A stretch of 64,000 bases of DNA from Haloferax sp. Q22. GTDB taxonomy: Archaea > Halobacteriota > Halobacteria > Halobacteriales > Haloferacaceae. Shown here one piece after another: positions 44,222-52,279 of the stretch (the stretch's first letter is position 1; the number at the start of each line of letters is the position of its first letter). The notes under the pieces were generated by a model. It was not told the origin of the DNA, did no database searches, and was given only the letters and a program-made list of their open reading frames with translations. The position numbers and the translations under genes were made by a program. The DNA lies in contig NZ_LOEP01000014.1 of NCBI RefSeq assembly GCF_001482285.1, positions 62,001 through 126,000 on the forward strand. Reading direction: 5' to 3'.

Positions 44222-44659
44222 ATGTCACGTGAATCAACCGAGTCAGAAATTGACTCACACGCCGCGAACACCGACCGGAGCACAGCTCCCGAACACGACG
44301 AGGTAGACTACCTGTCGAGGGAGGTGAACCTGCTGAAACCGAGTACCCCGTTCATGCGAGACCACCTGAAAATAATCTGGGCCGGATTCATCGCGTGGGC
44401 GCTCCTCACGTTCGGACCGCCGGTGCTCACCTACTTCGCACCGGCGACGATGACCGCGGAGCTTCCGGTCATCGGCTTCCCGGCGCACTACTTCCTCGTC
44501 GCCGTGTTGTCGCCGACCAGTTCGCTCGTCCTCGCGTTCGTCTACTCCCGCAAGCGCGACCAACTCGACAGGCGGTACGGCATCGACCACGCGGCCTCGA
44601 AGTCGCGCTCGAAGAGTGAGAGCGAGGCCGCCGTCACCGACGGAGGGAGCGTCGAATGA
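44222..44659 (+). CDS. DUF4212 small subunit of a sodium/solute symporter
   Basis: A 145-residue protein. After a hydrophilic acidic N-terminus, 'HLKIIWAGFIAWALLTFGPPVLTYFAP' and 'VIGFPAHYFLVAVLSPTSSLVLAFVYSRKRDQLDRRYGID' give two membrane helices and the DUF4212 signature. Such proteins are the small partner of VC_2705-type sodium:solute symporters. Its stop overlaps the start of the large subunit by four bases (ATGA), so both are made together. It acts in the membrane as part of acetate or short-chain carboxylate uptake, inferred from adjacent acs. Confidence 0.88.
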   Translation: MSRESTESEIDSHAANTDRSTAPEHDEVDYLSREVNLLKPSTPFMRDHLKIIWAGFIAWALLTFGPPVLTYFAPATMTAELPVIGFPAHYFLVAVLSPTSSLVLAFVYSRKRDQLDRRYGIDHAASKSRSKSESEAAVTDGGSVE

Positions 44660-46305
44660 CGCCGAGCGTGTTCCTCCAGTCGAGTGATCTGCTCCCCGAG
44701 GCGCTCAACATCTCGTTCAAACTCGTGCCGGCCATCATGGTCGTCGGGATGTTGGCCCTCTTTCTCGCCATCGGCTACGTGTTCAAAGTCGCCGACACGG
44801 AGGGGATGTGGGTCGCCGGCCGGTCCATCGGAAACGTCGAAAACGGGATGGCAATCGGCGCGAACTGGATGTCGGCGGCGTCGTACCTCGGATTGGCGGG
44901 ACTGGTCGCCCTCGCGGGCTTCTACGGGCTCGCGTTCATCATCGGCTGGACGGCCGGCTACTTCGTCCTCCTCATCTTCCTGGCCGCGCAGATGCGTCGG
45001 TTCGGGAAGTACACGGCACCCGACTTCGTCGGCGACCGATTCAACTCCGATACGGCGCGGGCGATCGGCGCGCTGACGACCATCCTCATCGGGTTCGTCT
45101 ACTCAGTCGGACAGGCCCGCGGGATGGGCCTCGTCGGACTGTACGTGTTCGGGACCGACTACGTCACGATGGTCGTCGTCATGATGGCGATTACGGTCGG
45201 CTACCTGACCATCTCCGGCATGATGGGCGCGACCAAGAACATGGCCGTCCAGTACGTCATCCTCATCGTCGCGTTCCTGACGGCCGTCTACGTCGTCGGG
45301 TTCACCGGCGGCTACTCGACCGTCCTCCCGCAAATCGAATACGGCCAGCTCATCGGCGAGCTGTCGGCCGAGTTCTCCGAACCGTTCGCCAACGCGGGGT
45401 TCTACCTCTGGATCGCCACGGCGTTCTCGCTCATCTTCGGGACCTGCGGCCTTCCACACGTGCTGGTGCGGTTCTACACCGTCGAAAACGAAAAGACGGC
45501 GCGGCAGTCGACCGTCTGGGGGCTGTTTTTCATCCTGCTCCTGTACTGGAGCGCCCCGGCGCTGGCGGCCTTCGGTGTCGACCTCTACGACGCCTCCCAG
45601 TACGGCCCGACGTTCGCGGCCAACGGCGGCATGAGCGGCGGTGAGGGCGACCTCATCGTGGTGCTCGCAGCGCAACTGTCGAACCTGCCGACGTGGTTCG
45701 TCGGCCTCGTCGCGGCCGGCGGTATCGCCGCCGCCATCGCGACGACGGCGGGGCTGTTCATCACCGCCTCGTCCGCCGTCTCCCACGACATCTACACGAA
45801 CATCATCAACCCCGACGCGACCCAGCGCCAGCAGGTGTTCGTCGGTCGGGCGACGATCGTCGCGCTCGGTATCATCGTGACGATAACCGCGTTCGACCCG
45901 CCCGCGCTCGTCGGCGAACTGGTCGCGCTCGCGTTCTCGCTCGCGGCTATCGTGCTGTTCCCGATGTTCTTCCTCGGTCTCTGGTGGGAGAACACCAACC
46001 GTCAGGGCGCGCTCGCGGGTATGAGCGTCGGCCTCGTGCTCTGGATTGCCGCGGTGGTCAACGACCTCATCTTCCACTTCAGCGACCTCTTCGCCGAGTT
46101 CGTGCCGGCCATCGGCGCGGCACTCGTCGGCACGCCGCTGGTGTTCGTCATCACCATCGCCGTCTCGATGGCGACGGACGAACCGCCCGAGCGAATCAAG
46201 AAGATGGTTCGGCAGTGTCACAGCCCCGAACCGATGGGTCAGCAACAGTCCGCAGAAGACGTCGTCATGAATGCCGACGGGGGCCAGTCCCCCGCGGACG
46301 ACTAA
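44656..46305 (+). CDS. Sodium:solute symporter, VC_2705/ActP-like (large subunit)
   Basis: A 549-residue SSS-family transporter with 13 or so membrane helices. 'WVAGRSIGNVENGMAIGANWMSAASYLGLAGLVALAGFYGLAFIIG' is the SSS signature region, and 'GTCGLPHVLVRFYTVENEKTARQSTVWGLFFILLLYWSAPALAA' matches the ActP-like branch. Acetate with sodium is the likely cargo given the preceding acs gene and the DUF4212 partner. The C-terminal tail (after about residue 515) is cytosolic and acidic. A UspA gene follows three bases after the stop, an arrangement also seen in other haloarchaea. Confidence 0.92.
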   Translation: MTPSVFLQSSDLLPEALNISFKLVPAIMVVGMLALFLAIGYVFKVADTEGMWVAGRSIGNVENGMAIGANWMSAASYLGLAGLVALAGFYGLAFIIGWTAGYFVLLIFLAAQMRRFGKYTAPDFVGDRFNSDTARAIGALTTILIGFVYSVGQARGMGLVGLYVFGTDYVTMVVVMMAITVGYLTISGMMGATKNMAVQYVILIVAFLTAVYVVGFTGGYSTVLPQIEYGQLIGELSAEFSEPFANAGFYLWIATAFSLIFGTCGLPHVLVRFYTVENEKTARQSTVWGLFFILLLYWSAPALAAFGVDLYDASQYGPTFAANGGMSGGEGDLIVVLAAQLSNLPTWFVGLVAAGGIAAAIATTAGLFITASSAVSHDIYTNIINPDATQRQQVFVGRATIVALGIIVTITAFDPPALVGELVALAFSLAAIVLFPMFFLGLWWENTNRQGALAGMSVGLVLWIAAVVNDLIFHFSDLFAEFVPAIGAALVGTPLVFVITIAVSMATDEPPERIKKMVRQCHSPEPMGQQQSAEDVVMNADGGQSPADD

Positions 46306-46308
46306 CCA

Positions 46309-46797
46309 ATGTACGAACATATCCTCATTCCGACTGACGGAAGCGACGCGGCGGAGTACGCCGTCGAACAGGCGGTCGACATCGCGTCGAAGTACGGGGC
46401 GACGGTTCACGCGCTGTACGTCGTCGACGTGGACGCCACCAGCTACTCGCTGGGAACGGAACAGGTCGACCGCATCCGACAGGGCCGCCTCGACGACATG
46501 CCCGAAGTGAAGGAGGCGGCCGACAAGGCGACGGGCTACGTCGCCGACGTCGCCGCCGAACACGGACTGGCCGTCCGCGAACACGTCGTCCCGGGCGAAC
46601 CGGCGCGAGCCATCAGGAAGTTCGTCGAGGACAACGACATCGACCTCGTCGTGATGGGCTCGCACGGCCGTTCCGGGCTCTCCCGGGTCGTCCTCGGGAG
46701 CGTGACCGAACGCGTCCTGCGGCGGACCCGACTTCCGGTGCTCGTCGTCGACGTCCACGAAAAGGAAGCGGAAACGGAAGCGGAAGCGGAAGCGTAA
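46309..46797 (+). CDS. Universal stress protein, UspA family
   Basis: A 162-residue UspA domain protein. It opens 'MYEHILIPTDGSDAAEYAVEQAVDIASKYGATVHALYVVD', and the ATP-binding loop 'VVMGSHGRSGLSRVVLGSVTERVLRRTRLPVLVV' fits the G-2x-G-9x-G-S/T consensus, so it should bind ATP. It starts 3 bp after the symporter stop and probably regulates or reports on that transporter. The C-terminus ends in an EKEAETEAEAEAEA-type run encoded by nearly perfect GAAGCG hexanucleotide repeats (46764-46794). Confidence 0.93.
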   Translation: MYEHILIPTDGSDAAEYAVEQAVDIASKYGATVHALYVVDVDATSYSLGTEQVDRIRQGRLDDMPEVKEAADKATGYVADVAAEHGLAVREHVVPGEPARAIRKFVEDNDIDLVVMGSHGRSGLSRVVLGSVTERVLRRTRLPVLVVDVHEKEAETEAEAEA

Positions 46798-46800
46798 CGC

Positions 46801-46869
46801 ATGTACGATACGACCCACGCGAGGATGACCACACCACCCGCGGCTCCCGACGGGGTGACCCGCCGATGA
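46801..46869 (+). CDS. 22-codon micro-gene between UspA and small membrane protein
   Basis: An ATG at 46801, three bases after the UspA stop, starts a 22-residue frame (MYDTTHARMTTPPAAPDGVT...) that ends with TGA overlapping the next gene's ATG (ATGA at 46866-46869). The spacing at both ends is what translationally coupled haloarchaeal genes show. It could be a true micro-protein or only a coupling device. Confidence 0.45.
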   Translation: MYDTTHARMTTPPAAPDGVTRR

Positions 46870-47081
46870 GCCTCGCGGAGATGATTCGAACCCACGTGCG
46901 CGAACACCGCTCGGGAATGCTGACCGACCTGCTGTTCGCCCTCGCGTGGGTAACTGTCGTTTCGGTCCTGTTCGACGTGGTCGACGGGCCGCAGTGGGCG
47001 TTCTACCTCTGTCTGGGTGCGGGCGTCGTCGCGTACTTCGGCTTCTTCGCGTCGGTCGAAGCCGCGCGCGAGCAGCGCTGA
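46866..47081 (+). CDS. Small two-helix membrane protein
   Basis: A 71-residue protein with an amphipathic N-terminus (MSLAEMIRTHVREHRSG) and two membrane helices (LTDLLFALAWVTVVSVLFDVV and AFYLCLGAGVVAYFGFFASV). It ends the symporter/UspA operon. The family was not recognised; it may be an accessory to the transporter. Confidence 0.72.
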   Translation: MSLAEMIRTHVREHRSGMLTDLLFALAWVTVVSVLFDVVDGPQWAFYLCLGAGVVAYFGFFASVEAAREQR

Positions 47082-47153
47082 CGCCGGATTCACTCCCGGA
47101 CTATTTTCTCGTACGGACTCGGAGCGGTTGCGGGTTCGTGCTCGCCGGTGCGG

Positions 47154-47597
47154 TCACTCGTTGGTCGCCGTCGGTGACGGCGGGTCAGACGTCGTCAGCG
47201 CCGCACCGACTCTCGCGCCCGCTTCGCCAAGGAGCGCGGACAGACCGAACCCGAGCAGGCCGACCGTGGCGACTCCGCCGAGCACCATCAGCCAGCCCGC
47301 GACGACGAACCACGTCGGACCGGACAGTCCGGTCGCGAACGCGAGCACGTCGAACAGTACCCAGAGGATGGGAAGCCCGCCGACGAGGCCCGTCCGGACG
47401 CCGACACCGGTCGCCGTTCCGTGCCGTCGCTTCGCCACCGCGCCGACGACGAGTCCGGCGAAGAACACCGCGGTCAGCGACATCGCCGACCGCCCGTCGA
47501 GATAGCTCCACGAGACGAACACCGCCGCGACGAGGCCACCGACGAGGCTGTACCGCCGTCGCCACGAGAGTCCGCCTGGAGGGCTGTGGTCGTTCAT
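47154..47597 (-). CDS. DUF5518 family membrane protein
   Basis: A 147-residue haloarchaeal membrane protein with four hydrophobic segments (YSLVGGLVAAVFVSWSYL, AMSLTAVFFAGLVVGAVA, GLVGGLPILWVLFDVLAFATGL, FVVAGWLMVLGGVATVGLLGFGLSALLG), matching the DUF5518 pattern with glycine-rich helices. The ATG at 47597 lies about 28 nt after a TATA-like ctatta on the minus strand (about 47624-47629) and is preferred to one three codons upstream. Its function is unknown. Confidence 0.78.
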   Translation of the reverse strand: MNDHSPPGGLSWRRRYSLVGGLVAAVFVSWSYLDGRSAMSLTAVFFAGLVVGAVAKRRHGTATGVGVRTGLVGGLPILWVLFDVLAFATGLSGPTWFVVAGWLMVLGGVATVGLLGFGLSALLGEAGARVGAALTTSDPPSPTATNE

Positions 47598-47667
47598 ACT
47601 CTCCATTCGTGTCTATCGTCTAATAGCTCTGTTCACGGACCGCCGAAAAATCGGGCCGATTCGGGGG

Positions 47668-50600
47668 CTACTCGTCGCGCTCTCGCCGCCGGTAGGCGAT
47701 TCCCAGTCCGGCGGCGAGGAGACCACCGACGACGACGGCGAGCGCCCATCCGTTGTTGCCGCCAACGTCGTCAGTTCCGTCGGCGACGGAGTCCGCGCCG
47801 TCGGCGGACGCCGCCGTCTGGGTCCCCTGCGGTTCCTCGACGGTGACGCTGCCGACGACCTGCTCGCCGACCGCGAGTTCGTACGTCCCGGCCTCGTCGA
47901 ACGCGTGGCTGAGCGTGGCCGTCCCGTTCTGGAACGCGCCGAGCTCCACGGTCCCACCGGCGACGCGCTCGCCGTCGACCAGCAAGTCGAGCGCGTGGGT
48001 TCCCCCCGCGCCGCCGAGGTTCGACACGTCGACCTCGACCGCGACTTTCTGTCCGACCGACACGCTCGTCTCGGTGACCTCGGCGGCGGTCGTCTCGAAG
48101 ACGGGGACGGTCGAGCCGATGGTGAACAGCGACAGGCCGGGCGAGGTCGCCTCGAAGACGTAGTGCGTCTCGGACTCCTCGACGAGACTGGCGTCGAGCC
48201 TGCGCCACTGGGTGTGTTCGTCGCGGTAAAGCGCCACCGACTCCGGGCTGATGCCCGTCGCCTCGAAGTAGCGCTTTCGCACGCTGAAGGTGAACGTCAC
48301 GTCCTCGATGTCGTCGTCGTGTATCGAGTGGTTGACCACGACGTAGCCCGCCGAGGTCGCGCCCGTCTCGCGTTGGAAGCGCTCGCCCGTGGCTTCGTCC
48401 TCGGCCGCCTCGTACGTCGTGACGTTCAGCGTGAAGTTGTCCCCGTTGCTCACGTTCATCGAGAGCCGTGCGACCGAGACGTTCTCGGCGACGGACGACG
48501 CCGACTCGTCGTCGGTTTCGGCGTCTCCGGCGGCTTCGTTGGTCTCGGTCGCGTCGGTTTCGGTGTCGTTCCCGGGCGATTCGAGCGAGATGACGACGGG
48601 GCGGCTCGTATCGATATTCCTGACCGACACGTTCGAGCGCTTGCTCGTGCCTTCGCTTTTCGTGTCGACGACGACGTCCGAGTCATCGCCCGTCTCCTCG
48701 CTCGATTCCGTCGTGGACGATGACGAAGAGGAGGACGACGAGGACGACGAGGAAGAGGACGATGACGACGATTCGGCGTTCACCGTCACCGTCGTCGTGT
48801 CCGAACCGACGTTGCCGGCGGCGTCGGTCACGTTCAGCGTGACGGTGTAGGTCCCGGCCAAGTCGTAGCTGTGCGTCTCGGAGGCGTTCGTCGAGTTCGC
48901 GCCGTCGCCGAAGTCCCACTCGTAGGAGTCGATGGCACCGTTGTCGGTCGAGGCGGAGGCGTTGAACTCGATCGCGTCGCCCCGCGTGACCGACGCGTTG
49001 TCGCCGGCGTCGGCGGTCGGCGCGGTCGTGTCGTTGACGGTCACGACTAGTGAATCCGAATCGGCGTTGTCGCCGCCGTCGGTCACGGTCAGAACCACGT
49101 CGTACGTTCCGGGGTCGGCGAAGGTGTGGCTCGGGGTCGCACCCGTCGCGTTCGCGGTGCCGTCGTCGAAGTCCCATTCGTAGGAGTCGATGGCACCATT
49201 GTCGGACGAGGTGGAGCCGTCGAAACTGACGGCGGTGTCCTCGTCGACGGTCTGATTACTCCCGGCGTCGGCGGTCGGTGCGGTCGTATCGTTGACGCTC
49301 GCGGTGAGCGTGTCGAACCCGCTGTTCCCGACGGTGTCGGTCACGTTCAGCGTGACGGTGTAGGTGCCGGGTTCGGCGTACGTGTGGGTCGCGTTCTCGC
49401 CGGTCGCGTTCGCGGAGCCGTCGCCGAAGTCCCATTCGTAGGAGGCGATTCCGGAGGCGTCGGTCGAGCCACTAGCGTTGAACTCGGCGGCGGCGTCCTC
49501 GTCAACGCTCTGGTCGGCACCCGCGTCGGCGGCCGGCGCGGTCGTGTCGTTCACCGTGACGACGAGCGTGTCGGCGTCGGCGTTCCCGGCGGTGTCGGTC
49601 ACGCTCAGCGTGACGGTGTAGGTACCGGGGTCGGCGAACGCGTGATCTGCGGTCTCTCCGGTCGCGTTCGCGCCGTCGCCGAAGTCCCACTCGTAGGAGT
49701 CGATGGCTCCGTTGTCGGTCGAGGCGGAGGCGTCGAAGTCAACGGCGGTGTCCTCGCCGACGGTCTGATTACTCCCGGCGTCGGCCGCGGGCGCGGTCGT
49801 GTCGTTGACCGTCACGACCAGCGAGTCGGTGTCCTCGTTCCCCGCGGCATCGGCGGCGGTGAACGTCGCCGTGTAGGTGCCGGGGTCGGCGAAGGTGTGA
49901 GTGACGTCTTTGCCGGTCGCGTTCGCGGAGCCGTCGCCGAAGTCCCACGACGTGCTCGTGACGCCGACGGCGTCGGTCGCCGTCGCGTTGAAGTCGAGCG
50001 CGATGTTCTCGTCGACGGTCGCGTCCTCACCCGCGTCGACGGCGGGCGCGAGCGTGTCGATAGTGACGCTGTCGGACTCGTCTCCGGCCCCGTCCTGCCC
50101 GTCGGCGTTCTCGGCGGTCCCGACCGTGACGGTGTAGGTGCCGTCGCTTCCGGTCTCGTACGGCGACGCGAGCGTGTACGTGTACGGTCCGCTTCCCGTC
50201 TCGGTGAAGTCACCCTCGGTGAACGTCGTCGAACTCGGTCCGGCGACCGAGACGGAGATGTTCGTCAGGCGCTGCGACGAGTCGAACGACACCGAGAGGT
50301 TCTGTCCCGAGGGAGTCGTCGCGTTGACCGCGGAGACGGTCGGCGACGGTTCCGCGACCGCGTGGAACTGACTACCGCTGCCGTAGTAGAGGTAGCCGTT
50401 CCACGCGAGCGGCGTCGGGTAGAGAGTGCTCGTCGGCGAGCTGTACGACCACAGCTCTGTGCCGTCGGTCGCGTTGAACGCGTTGACGGTCGAGTCACCG
50501 TAATCGGAGACGTAGAGCACGTCGCCCGCGACGACCGGCGCGCCTCGGAAGTCGCTCCCGGACGCGTTCCAGCGTTCGCTCCCGTCGCTCTCGTTGAGCG

Positions 50601-51801
50601 CGACGAGCTCGCCGCCGCGGCTCGCGGCGTAGACGACGCCGTCGGCGTACACCTGACTCGAATCCACGTCGCCAGCCATCGAGTAGTTCCAGCGTTCGGT
50701 GCCGTCGGTCGCGTTTACGGCGTACACGCTTCCGTTCTCGCCTGTTGGCGTGGTGTCGCTTCCGACGAACACCGTGTCGTTTGCGACCGTCGGGCCCGAC
50801 TGGCTTCCGTCGGCGAGCGCGAAGTTCCAGAGTCGCGCCCCGCTGGTGGCGTTCAGCGCGGTCAGGTTCTCGTCGTCGGCCGAGACGTAGACGACGCCGT
50901 CGACGACCGCGGGGTTCGACTCAACCAGCACCGGCTGGTGCATCGTGTAGTACCAGCGCTCTTCACCGGTGGCGGCGTCAACCGCGGTCAGGTTTCCGTC
51001 GTTGCTTCCGAAGTAGACGACGCTGTCGACGACCGCGGGGGCCGACCGGACGTTCGTCTGCGTCGTGTAGTTCCAGATTTCGGTGCCGTCGGTCGCGTTT
51101 ATTGCGTGTAGCTTGTAGTCGTTGCTTCCGAGGTAGAGCACGCCGTTGGCGTACGCGGGCGTGGTCCACGTCGAACCCGAAGTGCCGCCGGGCGTCGCGT
51201 TCCACTTCTCCTCGCCCGTCTCGGGGTCTAACGCGTAGAGACTGCCACCGTCGTGGAAGGCGGTGTAAAGCGTGTCGCCCACGATGGTCGGCTGCATCAC
51301 CTGCGGGGTTCCGTCGGTGATGTTCCATACCTCGACGGGTTCCGTGAGCGGACCCTCCTGATTCGGGTAGTATCCGTGGTTCTCCGGTCCGCCGTGGAAC
51401 TTCGCGTTGGCCTCCTCGACGGTCACGGTCTGTGCAGCGAGCCCCCCGGCGGCAACGTCGTAAGTTCCCGCCCCCCAGAGCGTTTCCGTGAACGTGACCT
51501 GTTTGGTCGCGCCCGCGTTCAGCGTCCCGGTTCGGTACGCCACGACGTCGCCGTCGACGGTGAGCGTCGTGTTGTACGGCTGCTGTGTCCCGCCGGCGTT
51601 TTCGACGGTGACGTTGACGGTGACGGCGCTTCCCTCGTAGAGCGTCGTCGGCGTCACCGAGAGGCCCGTGTGCGAGATGTCCGCGCCGTTCGTGACCGCC
51701 GACGCACCGATCGGCACCCACGCGACGAGCGAAATCACCGTCACGAGCGTCAAAACGAGCGTGCTAACCTGCTGCCGCGTTATCCCGTGTCTGCGCGTCA
51801 T
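47668..51801 (-). CDS. Giant surface protein: PQQ-like beta-propeller, five PKD domains, PGF-pre-PGF domain
   Basis: A 1377-residue exported protein. Residues about 1-36 form a Sec signal; about 40-130 is a CARDB-like adhesive module. Residues about 135-505 are a PQQ-like beta-propeller (repeats such as 'LYALDPETGEEKWNATPG'). Residues about 588-1008 hold five PKD domains, each with 'YEWDFGDG' or similar. A poly-Ser linker (about 1009-1032) precedes a PGF-pre-PGF domain (about 1050-1230), another CARDB-like module and a C-terminal helix with RRRERDE tail. Many N-x-S/T sites suggest heavy N-glycosylation. It should be an anchored cell-surface binding or adhesion protein. The PGF motif of archaeosortase substrates is absent. 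Confidence 0.9.
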   Translation of the reverse strand: MTRRHGITRQQVSTLVLTLVTVISLVAWVPIGASAVTNGADISHTGLSVTPTTLYEGSAVTVNVTVENAGGTQQPYNTTLTVDGDVVAYRTGTLNAGATKQVTFTETLWGAGTYDVAAGGLAAQTVTVEEANAKFHGGPENHGYYPNQEGPLTEPVEVWNITDGTPQVMQPTIVGDTLYTAFHDGGSLYALDPETGEEKWNATPGGTSGSTWTTPAYANGVLYLGSNDYKLHAINATDGTEIWNYTTQTNVRSAPAVVDSVVYFGSNDGNLTAVDAATGEERWYYTMHQPVLVESNPAVVDGVVYVSADDENLTALNATSGARLWNFALADGSQSGPTVANDTVFVGSDTTPTGENGSVYAVNATDGTERWNYSMAGDVDSSQVYADGVVYAASRGGELVALNESDGSERWNASGSDFRGAPVVAGDVLYVSDYGDSTVNAFNATDGTELWSYSSPTSTLYPTPLAWNGYLYYGSGSQFHAVAEPSPTVSAVNATTPSGQNLSVSFDSSQRLTNISVSVAGPSSTTFTEGDFTETGSGPYTYTLASPYETGSDGTYTVTVGTAENADGQDGAGDESDSVTIDTLAPAVDAGEDATVDENIALDFNATATDAVGVTSTSWDFGDGSANATGKDVTHTFADPGTYTATFTAADAAGNEDTDSLVVTVNDTTAPAADAGSNQTVGEDTAVDFDASASTDNGAIDSYEWDFGDGANATGETADHAFADPGTYTVTLSVTDTAGNADADTLVVTVNDTTAPAADAGADQSVDEDAAAEFNASGSTDASGIASYEWDFGDGSANATGENATHTYAEPGTYTVTLNVTDTVGNSGFDTLTASVNDTTAPTADAGSNQTVDEDTAVSFDGSTSSDNGAIDSYEWDFDDGTANATGATPSHTFADPGTYDVVLTVTDGGDNADSDSLVVTVNDTTAPTADAGDNASVTRGDAIEFNASASTDNGAIDSYEWDFGDGANSTNASETHSYDLAGTYTVTLNVTDAAGNVGSDTTTVTVNAESSSSSSSSSSSSSSSSSSSTTESSEETGDDSDVVVDTKSEGTSKRSNVSVRNIDTSRPVVISLESPGNDTETDATETNEAAGDAETDDESASSVAENVSVARLSMNVSNGDNFTLNVTTYEAAEDEATGERFQRETGATSAGYVVVNHSIHDDDIEDVTFTFSVRKRYFEATGISPESVALYRDEHTQWRRLDASLVEESETHYVFEATSPGLSLFTIGSTVPVFETTAAEVTETSVSVGQKVAVEVDVSNLGGAGGTHALDLLVDGERVAGGTVELGAFQNGTATLSHAFDEAGTYELAVGEQVVGSVTVEEPQGTQTAASADGADSVADGTDDVGGNNGWALAVVVGGLLAAGLGIAYRRRERDE

Positions 51802-52279
51802 CTGCCGTTCGCCTCCCTGTCCGCCGCAACCTTCTCCGTGTTTCCCTTCGATTTCATTTCCCTGCCGAATTCGGTTTCACCACCGATAATTAGGCGATTC
51901 AGACTGTCCGGATAGAAAAATAAAAACTCCGAATATAATCGAGGCCATTTATGAAAATATTATAACTCGGATCGAAGACTAAAATACCATTTTGATTAGA
52001 ACTAGCAATACTAACTCGGGTTCTAAACCTCTGAATCACTCAAAAATCTCTGAACACCATGTCTTGGGGGTTTAAACAACTATTGACTATGAACTGACTT
52101 CTCAATCGAGTATTTTCTTTGCACTACTGGGATCTATAGATGTTATCAAACTGGATATCTTAGTGGACGTGGTATCTCGGATACACATCACATAACTTAC
52201 CTGACTCGGACGGAGATGACTTCCGCGTCCTCGGGGCATCAACAGTACAGTTTTATCATGCACGTGAGTTGACCCGTCC
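51802..52279. other. AT-rich intergenic region, divergent promoters
   Basis: This 478-bp region lies between the leftward giant surface protein and the rightward nuclease operon. From about 51910 to 52190 it is very AT-rich for the window. It holds the nuclease promoter at its right end. I found no open frame with coding character, no tRNA, and no repeated ORB-like motif of a replication origin. Confidence 0.5.
52251..52257 (+). promoter_or_regulatory. TATA box for the AddAB-like operon
   Basis: The sequence ttttatc is centred 26-27 nt before the ATG at 52280, indicating a leaderless transcript starting with the first gene. Confidence 0.65.

Noticed and set aside
45103-46818. 571-codon minus-strand frame opposite the symporter and UspA genes
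   Set aside because: It spans three sense genes and their junctions and has no signal, domain or promoter.
51802-52279. AT-rich gap considered as a replication origin
   Set aside because: No Orc1/Cdc6 gene is next to it and no repeated ORB-like motif was found.
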